From Acidobacteriota bacterium (lineage in GTDB: Bacteria; Acidobacteriota; UBA4820; DSQY01): a DNA stretch of 15,791 bases. Location: assembly GCA_021814355.1 (NCBI GenBank), contig JAKAIJ010000033.1:1-15791 (forward strand). Direction: 5' to 3'. Both the position numbers and the translations under genes were made by a program. The notes below the pieces were generated by a model. That model was given only the letters and a program-made list of their open reading frames with translations. It was not told the origin of the DNA and did not search any database. The stretch's first letter is position 1. Every line of letters begins with the position of its first letter. Shown piece by piece: positions 1 to 6,792 of the stretch.

Positions 1-28
1 TCGGGATGGCGTTCACGATGATCTTCAT
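1..28 (-). CDS. 5' end of a divergent gene, possibly a glycosyltransferase
   Basis: On the minus strand an ATG at position 28 opens a frame reading MKIIVNAIP before the window ends, so only nine codons are visible. This short hydrophobic first beta strand followed by N-A-x-P resembles the start of GT-B fold family 4 glycosyltransferases, which often begin like M-R/K-I-L-V-N-A-x-P. A perfect TATAAT lies about 30 bases upstream and a weak GGGA ribosome-binding element just before the ATG. The product assignment rests on very few residues and is a guess; that a gene starts here is better supported. It is divergent from the metal regulator at 182. Confidence 0.3.
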
Positions 29-56
29 GGCGTCCCGCCGCGGCCGGCCCCGCGCC

Positions 57-62
57 ATTATA
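57..62 (-). promoter_or_regulatory. Candidate -10 element for the divergent gene at 1-28
   Basis: Read on the minus strand the sequence is TATAAT, a perfect sigma70 -10 hexamer, placing transcription start near position 50 and giving a leader of about 22 bases before the ATG at 28. No convincing -35 hexamer is seen 16-18 bases upstream (the best is TAGGAC), so the call rests on the -10 alone. Confidence 0.33.
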
Positions 63-125
63 CACGTTGAAAGACGAGGGTCCTACAAGAGACCCGAGGT
101 CGCGCCCTTGCCCAGCGGGTGGCGC

Positions 126-154
126 TTGACAAGGGGTCGCCGAAGTTGTATATT
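126..154 (+). promoter_or_regulatory. Sigma70-type promoter of the DtxR-family regulator
   Basis: A perfect -35 hexamer TTGACA (126-131) is followed after exactly 17 bases by TATATT (149-154), one mismatch from the -10 consensus. Transcription would start near 161, leaving a leader of about 20 bases before the ATG at 182. The DtxR-box-like operator at 153-171 overlaps the -10 and the start point, so bound repressor would be expected to block the polymerase. Confidence 0.75.
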
Positions 155-171
155 AGGTTATCCTAACTTTG
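153..171 (+). promoter_or_regulatory. DtxR/IdeR-box-like operator 1 (autoregulatory)
   Basis: The sequence TTAGGTTATCCTAACTTTG contains the perfect inverted repeat TTAGG-N4-CCTAA. It closely follows the classic DtxR/IdeR operator pattern TTAGGTTAGCCTAACCTAA, matching 16 of 19 positions when aligned by eye. It overlaps the -10 element and the expected transcription start of the DtxR-family gene immediately downstream, the usual layout for negative autoregulation. A second, 14-of-19 identical site is found at 756-774. Confidence 0.72.
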
Positions 172-181
172 GGAGAGAGGC

Positions 182-697
182 ATGAGCGCGGCGGCGACGA
201 TCGAACTGAGCGAGAGCCTGGAGGATTACCTGGAGGCCATCTATCACCTCGAGCGCCATGACCGCGGCGCCCGGGCGGCGGAGATCGCCCTTCGCCTGGG
301 GGTCTCGCGCCCCTCCGTCACCGGAGCCCTCAAGGCGCTCAGCCAGCGGGGGCTCGTCCACTACGATCCCTACGCCTGCGTCACCTTGACCTCCGAGGGA
401 AAGCGGGTTGCCGCCGACGTCGTCCGCCGCCACGCGATTCTCAAGGATTTCCTGGTCAAAGTCCTGGCGGTGCCGCCGGCGGAGGCGGAACACGCGGCCT
501 GCCGGATGGAACATGTTCTGGGCGCCGGGGTCATGGCGCGGTTTCTAGACTTCGCGCGTTTCGTGGAGGTCTGCCCGAGGGCCGGCGCGAAGTGGATCCG
601 CGGATTCGGCTTCACCTGCCACGACAGGGGCGCATTCCCCGAATGCGCTCGCTGTCTGGAAGGCCCGGGCCCCGGCCCCTCCGGCCATGGACGCTAA
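182..697 (+). CDS. DtxR/MntR-family metal-dependent transcriptional regulator
   Basis: This 171-residue protein is a metal-sensing DNA-binding repressor. Residues about 8-70 form the winged helix-turn-helix, with the signature ESLEDYLEAIYHLE followed by the recognition region LGVSRPSVTGALKAL and a wing ending in LTSEGKR. Residues about 75-130 form the metal-binding and dimerisation helices, including the RRHAILKDFL and EAEHAACRMEHVL motifs that carry ligand-type His, Glu and Cys residues. It lacks the SH3-like third domain of the 226-residue DtxR and is nearer MntR in size (about 142). The C-terminal tail is Cys-rich (CP, then C-x8-C-x2-C, near residues 131-158). The start is fixed by GGGAGAGAGG just upstream. 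The operator on its own promoter and the copy before the next operon suggest it represses itself and the two barrel genes downstream. Whether the metal is Mn, Fe or another cannot be read from the sequence. Confidence 0.88.
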   Translation: MSAAATIELSESLEDYLEAIYHLERHDRGARAAEIALRLGVSRPSVTGALKALSQRGLVHYDPYACVTLTSEGKRVAADVVRRHAILKDFLVKVLAVPPAEAEHAACRMEHVLGAGVMARFLDFARFVEVCPRAGAKWIRGFGFTCHDRGAFPECARCLEGPGPGPSGHGR

Positions 698-743
698 CGG
701 CTTCCGGGAGGGAGAGTCGGAGGGGGAGGTGGCTGCTCTTTTT

Positions 744-774
744 TTGACCGCGTAGTTAGGAAACGCTAACTTTT
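744..774 (+). promoter_or_regulatory. Promoter and DtxR-box-like operator 2, upstream of the barrel genes
   Basis: A -35-like TTGACC (744-749) is followed after 17 bases by a weak -10, TAACTT (767-772). Overlapping the spacer and -10 is TTAGGAAACGCTAACTTTT (756-774), which shares 14 of 19 positions with the site at 153-171 and contains the inverted repeat GTTAG-N6-CTAAC. The leader to the ATG at 848 would be about 70 bases. The site is predicted to be bound by the regulator encoded just upstream, placing the two exported proteins under the same metal control. A run of seven T lies directly before the -35 (739-745) without a clear hairpin. Confidence 0.62.
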
Positions 775-847
775 GGCGAGCGCTTCGCAACCGGTGGATG
801 GGACCGCCAGAGACCGCGGGCGCTCGAGATAGGAAAGGGAGGATGTC

Positions 848-1681
848 ATGAGGCTTCGTCTGGTTTTCGCCGCGTTGCTGCTCTTGGCGGGAGTCGCCAG
901 CTCCGCCGGCAGCGGCCCGTACTTCGACACCTACACCCACCACATGGAGGAGGGCGAGTGGGAGCTAGAGTTCGGCCTCGATGCCGTGAAGCCCCCCGGC
1001 GAGCCGTGGGTCTACGGCCAGGCCATCGAGCTGGAGCACGGCTTCAACCCGCACGTGGCGAGCTCGCTGTACCTCCTGGGAACCTGGGCGCCTTCGGGGG
1101 GAGGACGAGTGGACGGATACAAATTTGAGACGCGGTTCCGTCCGTGGACCCGGGGCGGCTTCTTCGTCCCCGTCTTTTACCTGGAGTACGAGCAGTTCCA
1201 CCATCCCGAGACCTACCGCAACGCGGTCGTCGGGAACGCCGGCGAGGAGGAGCCCGAGGCCTTCCGGACCGAGCACGAGGCCGAGGGGCGGCTCATCTTC
1301 TCGCAGGACTTCGACTGGGGGAACCTCGCGCTCAACCTCGTCGCCGAAAGGAGCCTGGACGGCGGCAGGACGGAGTTCGGCTACGCGGGCGGCTTCTTCA
1401 TCAAGGGCGCGGCCTCGGGCAAGGAAGGGTCCGCCGCTTTCGACCCGGACATGGACGGAGACAGCCATCTTCTCTACGGCCTGGAGTTCTTCGGCGGCCT
1501 GGGCGAGGAGGGTGACTTCGGGCTCATGGGGAACCGACAGGAGCACTACGTCCAGCCCTTCGTGGCCATTCCGCTCTCGGCGCGGCTGGTCCTCAAGGCG
1601 GGCGTCGCGGTCGGCTTGACGCGCGAGTCGGAGACGCGCGTCCGTTCGGTGCTGGTCGTGAGGCTCGGCCGGTCCCGTTAG
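848..1681 (+). CDS. Exported beta-barrel protein, probably outer membrane
   Basis: The 277-residue product starts with an N-terminal signal peptide (basic MRLRL, hydrophobic core to about residue 17, likely cleavage after SSA at 20). The mature part is made of amphipathic, aromatic-rich alternating segments (for example YKFETRFRPW, FVPVFYLEYEQF, LIFSQDFDWG and LALNLVAERSL) separated by turns, and ends in a strand-like hairpin SVLVVRL, as expected for an outer-membrane beta barrel. Acidic and His residues are frequent near the mature N terminus (THHMEEGEWELEFG). The gene follows the second DtxR-like operator, has a strong AAAGGGAGGA ribosome-binding site, and lies 34 bases before a second barrel gene with which it shares the C-terminal motif VGLTRES. 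A role in metal passage across the outer membrane, or as a sensor of metal status, is inferred from this context only. The exact family is not recognised with certainty. Confidence 0.72.
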   Translation: MRLRLVFAALLLLAGVASSAGSGPYFDTYTHHMEEGEWELEFGLDAVKPPGEPWVYGQAIELEHGFNPHVASSLYLLGTWAPSGGGRVDGYKFETRFRPWTRGGFFVPVFYLEYEQFHHPETYRNAVVGNAGEEEPEAFRTEHEAEGRLIFSQDFDWGNLALNLVAERSLDGGRTEFGYAGGFFIKGAASGKEGSAAFDPDMDGDSHLLYGLEFFGGLGEEGDFGLMGNRQEHYVQPFVAIPLSARLVLKAGVAVGLTRESETRVRSVLVVRLGRSR

Positions 1682-1715
1682 TGGCTGCGGCGCGAGGGAG
1701 AGGGGGAGGGGAATC

Positions 1716-2615
1716 ATGAAGAGAGCGCTGTTCGGTTTTCTTCTAGCGGTCGCATCCACCGCTTGGGCGCAGCAGGCCGAGCCCGCGGCGGCCCGGACTC
1801 CGGCCGTCTCGGCGGAGGCCACCCCGGCTCCGACGGGTGACGGCGAAAAGGCGGCCTGGCCCGAGGCGATCGAGGACAACTCCTTTCTGGTCGAGGAGGC
1901 GTACAACCAGGAGCCCGGGGTGGTCCAGTGGATCTTCGGCGGGCTCTACACCCGCCCGAACGATCTGTGGGCCCTCAGCTTCACCAACGAGTGGCCGGTC
2001 CCCGCCGAGACGCACCAGCTCAGTTACACGGCCTCCTGGACGGGGGCTGGTCGCGGTGCGCCATCTGGCCTCGGCGATCTCGTGCTCAACTACCGCTACC
2101 AGCTCTGCAGGGAGAGCAAAGACGGCGTGGCCGTCGCGCCGCGGCTGAGCGCCATTCTCCCGACGGGGGAGTGGCGCCGGGGGCTCGGCGCCGGGACGGT
2201 GGGGTGGCAGGTCAACCTGCCCCTCAGCAAGCGCGTCTCCAGGTTTCTTGCCTTCCATGCGAACCTCGGCGGTACCTATTACCCTGGAGCCAAGAGCCTG
2301 GGACCATCGGGCAAGACCCTCCGCCGGGACCTCTGGGGGACCAACGAGGGGATGAGCGTCATCTGGCTGGCCGCCGAAAGGTTCAACCTCATGATGGAGA
2401 CCGTGGCGTACCAGCAGGAGCAGTTCGGGGAGGAGGGGGCCAAGGTCAGGACGAGCCAGGTGCTTTTCAGCCCGGGCTTCCGGTGTGCCTTTAACCTTCC
2501 CAAAGGACAGCTCGTCCTCGGCGCCGCGGTGCCCGTCGGCCTGACCCGGGAAAGCCCGCACAGCGGCGTCTTTCTCTACCTCTCCTGGGAGGCCCCCCTG
2601 TGGAGAACCAAGTGA
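1716..2615 (+). CDS. Phenol_MetA_deg-like outer-membrane beta-barrel transporter protein
   Basis: The 299-residue product has a signal peptide (MKRALFGFLLAVASTAWA, likely cleavage after residue 18) and an Ala/Pro-rich linker (about 19-47). The characteristic segment IEDNSFLVEEAYNQEPGVVQ (52-71) is typical of the family annotated as 'putative MetA-pathway of phenol degradation' outer-membrane proteins (Pfam PF13557). That family name is historical and does not imply phenol breakdown. The remainder alternates strand and turn: a hairpin near YTASWTG, then LVLNYRYQL, a PRLSAILPTG motif, and a final hairpin GAAVPVGLTRES followed by VFLYLSWE. It ends the apparent two-gene unit begun at 848, with the ribosome-binding site GGGGAGGGG a few bases before the ATG. 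Its position behind the DtxR-like operator suggests expression when the sensed metal is scarce. No clear terminator follows. Confidence 0.78.
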   Translation: MKRALFGFLLAVASTAWAQQAEPAAARTPAVSAEATPAPTGDGEKAAWPEAIEDNSFLVEEAYNQEPGVVQWIFGGLYTRPNDLWALSFTNEWPVPAETHQLSYTASWTGAGRGAPSGLGDLVLNYRYQLCRESKDGVAVAPRLSAILPTGEWRRGLGAGTVGWQVNLPLSKRVSRFLAFHANLGGTYYPGAKSLGPSGKTLRRDLWGTNEGMSVIWLAAERFNLMMETVAYQQEQFGEEGAKVRTSQVLFSPGFRCAFNLPKGQLVLGAAVPVGLTRESPHSGVFLYLSWEAPLWRTK

Positions 2616-2951
2616 TCTCCTTTGGGGCTCCCGCCCGTCGCTTCGTCGCGTGGAGGGCGCCTGCATCCTTCACTGGAGAGGGACCGTGATCGCCGTCGCC
2701 CTTGCGAGTCCCCTCCGCCGAAGACGCTGAGCCGCCGGGGTGGTTGGGGTTCTCCCCGCGATTCTGCCATGGAGACCTCCGCAGAGCGTTCCTCCGGGTC
2801 GCGGGCGTCGCCGTCCCCGACTGCAATCCTTCCTTCCGCCCGGATACACCCTCGGCGGCGTGGTAGAATCCCCTCGCGGCGTGGTGTCCGCGGCGGGCGG
2901 CGGGACGCGCCCGGGCTCCCCCCGAAGGCCGTGGCGTAACGCGGAGGCGCG
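2616..2951. other. 336-bp intergenic region, no convincing gene
   Basis: This stretch lies between the barrel pair and the sAC-like cyclase gene. No ORF in it has convincing coding character. The GTG at 2686, preceded by GGAGAGGG, opens only 14 codons. A small GGGG-TTCT-CCCC hairpin sits near 2745-2760 but lacks a T-run. The decamer GCGGCGTGGT occurs twice, about 21 bases apart, around an extended -10-like TGGTAGAAT (2861-2869). No clear terminator for the upstream operon was found. Confidence 0.6.
2861..2869 (+). promoter_or_regulatory. Candidate extended -10 promoter for the sAC-like gene
   Basis: TGGTAGAAT matches the extended -10 form TGN-TANNNT with hexamer TAGAAT, one mismatch from consensus. 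It would give transcription start near 2876 and a leader of about 75 bases to the ATG at 2952. No good -35 is seen, which is tolerable for extended -10 promoters. It is flanked by two copies of GCGGCGTGGT that could be a direct-repeat binding site or chance in GC-rich DNA. Confidence 0.3.
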
Positions 2952-5900
2952 ATGGCAGACCAAGCCCTGGCCGCCCATCTTCCCCGCTACGTGACGACCC
3001 TTCTGGCCTCGGGGGACGCCGAACCCTGCAGGCCCCTCCGCAAGCGCGCCGCGGTGATGTTCTGCGACGTCTCCGGTTTCACCCCCCTCTCGGAAACCCT
3101 GGCACGGCAGGGCAAGGCGGGCACCGAGGCGCTCACGGTCCACCTCAACGACTACTTCGAGACCCTGCTCGGCGTCGTGGAGGCGTGGGGAGGGGACACG
3201 GTGAAATTCGGCGGCGACGCCGTCACCGTCCTCTTCGAAGGGATGCCGGGCGAGGCCCCGGGAACCTGCGTGAGGCAGGCCGCCGCCTGCGCCCTGGACA
3301 TCTTCGGAACCCTGGGCGAAGTGCGCACGGCGCGGACGCCATGGGGCGATTTCCCCCTCAGCCTGAAGGTGGGGCTGAGCGCCGGCGAGTGCTTGACGGG
3401 GCTGGTGGGGGACCCGGCCGAGCGGATGGAACACGTGCTGGCGGGGGACGCCCTGGACCGGATGGCCGAGGCCGAGCACCACGCCAGGCCGGGTTGGGCC
3501 GTCGTGGACGCGGTTCCCCCGGAGGTGGCCGCGGCGGTCCTGGACGCGGAGCCTCTCGGCGATGGATTCGCCCGGCTCCGGGGGCTCCGCGGCGCGGCGT
3601 CAAGGCCGCCCGCCCGCGAGGTCCCCCGCCCGCCGCCGGAGCGGGTCCGCCCCTTCCTCCTGCCCGCCGTCTGGGGCCAGATCGCCGCGGGGAGCGAGTC
3701 CATGCTGGGCGAGCACCGCCCCGTGGCCACCGTCTTCGCCGCCTTCCCGGGGCTTGACTACGCGGACCCGGGCAGCCTCGCGCGCTTGAACGACTACTTC
3801 CTCCGCGTGACCGCGCTGCTCAAGGGGTTCGGCGGCTCCTTCAACCGGATGGACATGGGGGACAAGGGGTCGAAGTTCCTCGCTTTCTTCGGGGCCCCCG
3901 AGAGCTACGAGGACAACGAGGAGCGGGCCGTGGCCTTCGCCCTCGCCCTCCAGTCCCTCGACCGGGCGATCCCCTGGGCGCGAGGGCAGCGGGCGGGCCT
4001 GAGCCTCGGCACCAACTTCTGCGGAACCATGGGCAGCAGCACCCGCCGCGAGTACACGGTCATGGGCGACGCCGTAAACGTGGCGGCCCGTCTCATGGGG
4101 GCGGCCCGGCCCGGACAGGTCCTGGTCACCGAGGCCGTCCGCGCCGCGGCGCGAGAGCGGTTCCATTGGGGCCCCTATAAGAGCTTGACCCTCAAGGGCA
4201 AGAGCAAGCCCATCAAGGTTTCGCAGCCCCTCTCGGCGCAGCGGCGGGAGCGGGCCCGCACGACGGCGCACCGGGCGGGGCTCGTGGGCCGGGAGGTGGA
4301 GCTCTCCGCCCTACGGCGCGCCGCCCCGCGCAAGGGCCGCGGCGGCGCGGCCCTGCTGCTCCTGGAGGGCGAGGCCGGCATGGGCAAGACGGCTCTGCTG
4401 GAGGAGTTCCTCGAGGAGCGCTCCCGCGCGGGGGTGCGGGTAGCGCTCGGCGCATGCGCCTCCGTGAACCCCGCCCCCTTCCAGGTCTGGGTCGGCCTCT
4501 TCCGCGACCTGCTCGGGGAGGGGGGATGGGACCTGTCCGAGGTGGAAAAGCGGCTGCGGGACCTCCTCCCCGACCAGGAGGAGTTCCTCGGCCTGGCGCT
4601 GCGCTTCTTGGGCGCCAAGGTTCCGCTCTCGCGGGCGGCGGAGGTCCTGGAGGGGACGGACCGGGAGGAGAAGACCGCGGATCTGCTCGCGCGTTCGCTC
4701 GGCGCCCTGGCGGCCCGGAGCCCGCTCATCCTGGCACTGGACGACTGGCACGCCGCGGACGCGGGGTCGGCGGAGCTCCTCCCGTCCCTCTTCTCCCGGC
4801 TCCGCGGCGCGCCGGTTCTGGTCGTCGTCGCGGCGAGGCCCGGAGCGATGGTCCCCGCCGGCGCGCGGCGTCTGCCCCTGACCGGCCTCTCCTCCGCGGC
4901 CTCCCGCCTGCTGGCGGTCCGCCAGCTCGAGGCGGAGCGGATCCCGGGCGATCTGGCCGAGTTTCTCGAGGAGCGGTCGGGCGGAAACCCCCTCTTCATC
5001 CTGGAGCTGATCGGAGGCCTGCGGGACCGCGGCTACATCCGAAGGGACCGCGAGAGCCGGATCCTCTTCGACCGCGGGGGGGCCGTGGGACTTCCCGGGA
5101 CGGTGGAGGGGGTGGTCCTGGCGCGCATTGACCGGATGCCCCTCGTGACGCGCAACGTCCTTAAGGTGGCGGCCTGCCTCGGGATGGGCTTCGATGCGGA
5201 CCTGCTCCAAGCGGTTTTCCTTCCGGAGATGAGCGCCGCCGTTCTGGAGGAGCACCTCGCCGCCCTGGCGGAACTGGGCGTGCAGAGCGCCGGCGGAGGG
5301 CGCTACCTCTTCCCCCACGCGACGCTGCGGGACGCGGCCTACGGCGCCGTCCTGCTGGCCAACCGGCGCAGCATCCACCGGCGCGCCGCCGAAGCGCTGG
5401 AGGCGAGGCCGGCCAACCGGCGCGGCGACGCCGCGGTTCTCGCGTACCACTTCGGCGAGGGCGGGGAGTTCGACCGGGCGCTCGGCTACGGCCTGTTGGC
5501 GGCGCGCGCGTTCAAGGAGGTCTTCGCCTACCGCGAGGCGGTGCGGCAGTACGCCCAGGTTGAGGTCTGGGCCGGGCGCACGGGCAAGCCGCTTCCGCCG
5601 GAGGAGTGCTTCACGTACGCTTTCTGCGCGGAGCAGACGGGGGCCTACGACAAGGCGAGGGAGCTGGTGGCGGAACTCGAGTCCCGGCGGGGCGTCCCCG
5701 TGGAGCTCCGGAACCGCTCCGAACAGCTGATGCTGAAGATCCTCGATTCGGCGGGGGCGTTCGAGGCTTGCCTGGAGCGGGCGGGGCGGCTGCTGGAAGA
5801 GGAGGAGAGCGCCGCGCACCCGGAGCACCTCCTGCGGGTGACCATGTTCCGCACCTCGGCGCTCCTGCGCCTTGCCCGGATGGCCGATGCGGCGAGTTCG

Positions 5901-6692
5901 GCGCGGGAGCTGAGGAGGTTCTCCGAACTCCCGGGGCTCGAGCGCCATCTCGGTCCCGTGCTGGTGCTGGAGGGCAGCATCGCCTATCAGGTGGGGCGGC
6001 TGGACCAGGCGCGCCAGGATTACGAGGAAGCCCTCGCCCGTGCCCGGGAAGCCAGGGACTACCCGCTCTCGGTGAGGGCGTGCCTCGGTCTCGCCAACGT
6101 CGGAAAGGCCCGAGGCGACTGGGCCGCGGCGGCGGCCCACGCCCAGGAGGCGCTGCGGCTCGCGCGGCAGGTGGGCTCCCCCTTCAACATCATCGGCGCC
6201 GCCACCGTCCTGGCTACGGCCCTAAACTGGTCCCAGAAGCCCAAGGAGGCCTACGAGGTGCTCGAGGAGGTCCGCCCCCTGCTCGATCCGGAGAAGGACC
6301 CGTACGCCGCCTGCGCCTTCTGGAACCAGATGGGGGTGGTCCATTACTTTCTCTCGGAGCACGACAAGGCCGTGAGGTGCTATCGGAAGTGCCGGGCCGT
6401 GGGACGGCGCATCGGGAGCCGGCAGTGGCTGGCGGAGTCGAGCTACAACGTGGCTGACGCGCGCGTGGCGCAGGGGCGCGACGCCGAGGCGTTGAAGGAC
6501 TTCCTCGGCGCCCTGCGCGGATTCGACGTGCTGCGCAATGTCCCCTGGTTCGTCCAAACCGCCAAGGACCTGCTGGCGGTGGTGGAGCGGCTGGGGGATG
6601 AAGCGGGGCGAGCTGGGGTAGAGCGGCGGATCCGGGCCTTTGCCCGACGGCAGAACACCCCCGCGATCCTCGCCGACCTCGGGTTTTCCTGA
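2952..6692 (+). CDS. sAC-like tandem class III cyclase with AAA/STAND ATPase and TPR repeats
   Basis: This is a 1246-residue cytosolic protein with no signal peptide or membrane segment. Cyclase domain 1 (about 31-205) carries the metal-binding Asp in FCDVSGFT (D39) and TVKFGGDAVTVLF (K85, D89), but the transition-state Asn and Arg positions are Asp169 and Glu173. Cyclase domain 2 (about 255-425) is the reverse: the first metal Asp is Ala264 and the second aligns with Ser307, yet EYTVMGDAVNVAARL keeps T370, N377 and R381. Together they would build one catalytic site making cAMP from ATP, as in mammalian C1/C2 cyclases and sAC (ADCY10). An AAA_16/STAND-like ATPase follows, with Walker A GEAGMGKT (473-480), Walker B LILALDDWH (592-600) and GNPLFILEL (678-686). 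From about 840 to the end there are TPR-type helical repeats, clearest at 1003-1075 and 1122-1195. The start has GGAGG four bases upstream. The signal sensed is unknown. Confidence 0.88.
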   Translation: MADQALAAHLPRYVTTLLASGDAEPCRPLRKRAAVMFCDVSGFTPLSETLARQGKAGTEALTVHLNDYFETLLGVVEAWGGDTVKFGGDAVTVLFEGMPGEAPGTCVRQAAACALDIFGTLGEVRTARTPWGDFPLSLKVGLSAGECLTGLVGDPAERMEHVLAGDALDRMAEAEHHARPGWAVVDAVPPEVAAAVLDAEPLGDGFARLRGLRGAASRPPAREVPRPPPERVRPFLLPAVWGQIAAGSESMLGEHRPVATVFAAFPGLDYADPGSLARLNDYFLRVTALLKGFGGSFNRMDMGDKGSKFLAFFGAPESYEDNEERAVAFALALQSLDRAIPWARGQRAGLSLGTNFCGTMGSSTRREYTVMGDAVNVAARLMGAARPGQVLVTEAVRAAARERFHWGPYKSLTLKGKSKPIKVSQPLSAQRRERARTTAHRAGLVGREVELSALRRAAPRKGRGGAALLLLEGEAGMGKTALLEEFLEERSRAGVRVALGACASVNPAPFQVWVGLFRDLLGEGGWDLSEVEKRLRDLLPDQEEFLGLALRFLGAKVPLSRAAEVLEGTDREEKTADLLARSLGALAARSPLILALDDWHAADAGSAELLPSLFSRLRGAPVLVVVAARPGAMVPAGARRLPLTGLSSAASRLLAVRQLEAERIPGDLAEFLEERSGGNPLFILELIGGLRDRGYIRRDRESRILFDRGGAVGLPGTVEGVVLARIDRMPLVTRNVLKVAACLGMGFDADLLQAVFLPEMSAAVLEEHLAALAELGVQSAGGGRYLFPHATLRDAAYGAVLLANRRSIHRRAAEALEARPANRRGDAAVLAYHFGEGGEFDRALGYGLLAARAFKEVFAYREAVRQYAQVEVWAGRTGKPLPPEECFTYAFCAEQTGAYDKARELVAELESRRGVPVELRNRSEQLMLKILDSAGAFEACLERAGRLLEEEESAAHPEHLLRVTMFRTSALLRLARMADAASSARELRRFSELPGLERHLGPVLVLEGSIAYQVGRLDQARQDYEEALARAREARDYPLSVRACLGLANVGKARGDWAAAAAHAQEALRLARQVGSPFNIIGAATVLATALNWSQKPKEAYEVLEEVRPLLDPEKDPYAACAFWNQMGVVHYFLSEHDKAVRCYRKCRAVGRRIGSRQWLAESSYNVADARVAQGRDAEALKDFLGALRGFDVLRNVPWFVQTAKDLLAVVERLGDEAGRAGVERRIRAFARRQNTPAILADLGFS

Positions 6693-6717
6693 GAAGATTC
6701 GTCCGTGGCAACGAAGC

Positions 6718-6760
6718 AGGGGCGGCCTGTTGTGGCCGCCCCTCGTTTCTGCGTGTTTTC
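6718..6760. terminator. Bidirectional Rho-independent terminator between convergent genes
   Basis: AGGGGCGGCC (6718-6727), loop TGTTGT, and GGCCGCCCCT (6734-6743) form a perfect 10-bp GC-rich stem with a 6-base loop. An interrupted T-rich tract (CGTTTCTGCGTGTTTTC) follows on the plus strand. It begins 25 bases after the stop of the sAC-like gene and lies about 50 bases beyond the stop of the giant minus-strand gene at 6793, so it can serve both. The T-tract is interrupted, and on the minus side (AACGAAGC read as GCTTCGTT) it is weak. Confidence 0.8.
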
Positions 6761-6792
6761 CTAAGAGCCTATGCCGGCTTCATCTTGGAAGC

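Noticed and set aside
691..698. Third operator half-site ACGCTAAC at the stop of the regulator gene
   Set aside because: It matches one half of operator 2 but has no inverted partner and no promoter beside it, so chance is the simpler explanation.
739..745. T-run as a terminator of the regulator gene
   Set aside because: The sequence just upstream is purine-rich and cannot form a stable stem. The run abuts the -35 of the next promoter and may instead act as an AT-rich upstream element.
2686..2730. GTG-started 14-codon ORF with an SD-like GGAGAGGG upstream
   Set aside because: It is too short and ends in four Arg codons of low information. Nothing around it (no attenuator hairpins, no adjacent regulated gene start) supports a leader peptide.
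2952..3566. Frameshift or assembly error as the reason for missing catalytic residues in cyclase domain 1
   Set aside because: The frame is uninterrupted and the losses in domains 1 and 2 are complementary, as in known heterodimeric cyclases, which fits natural specialisation.
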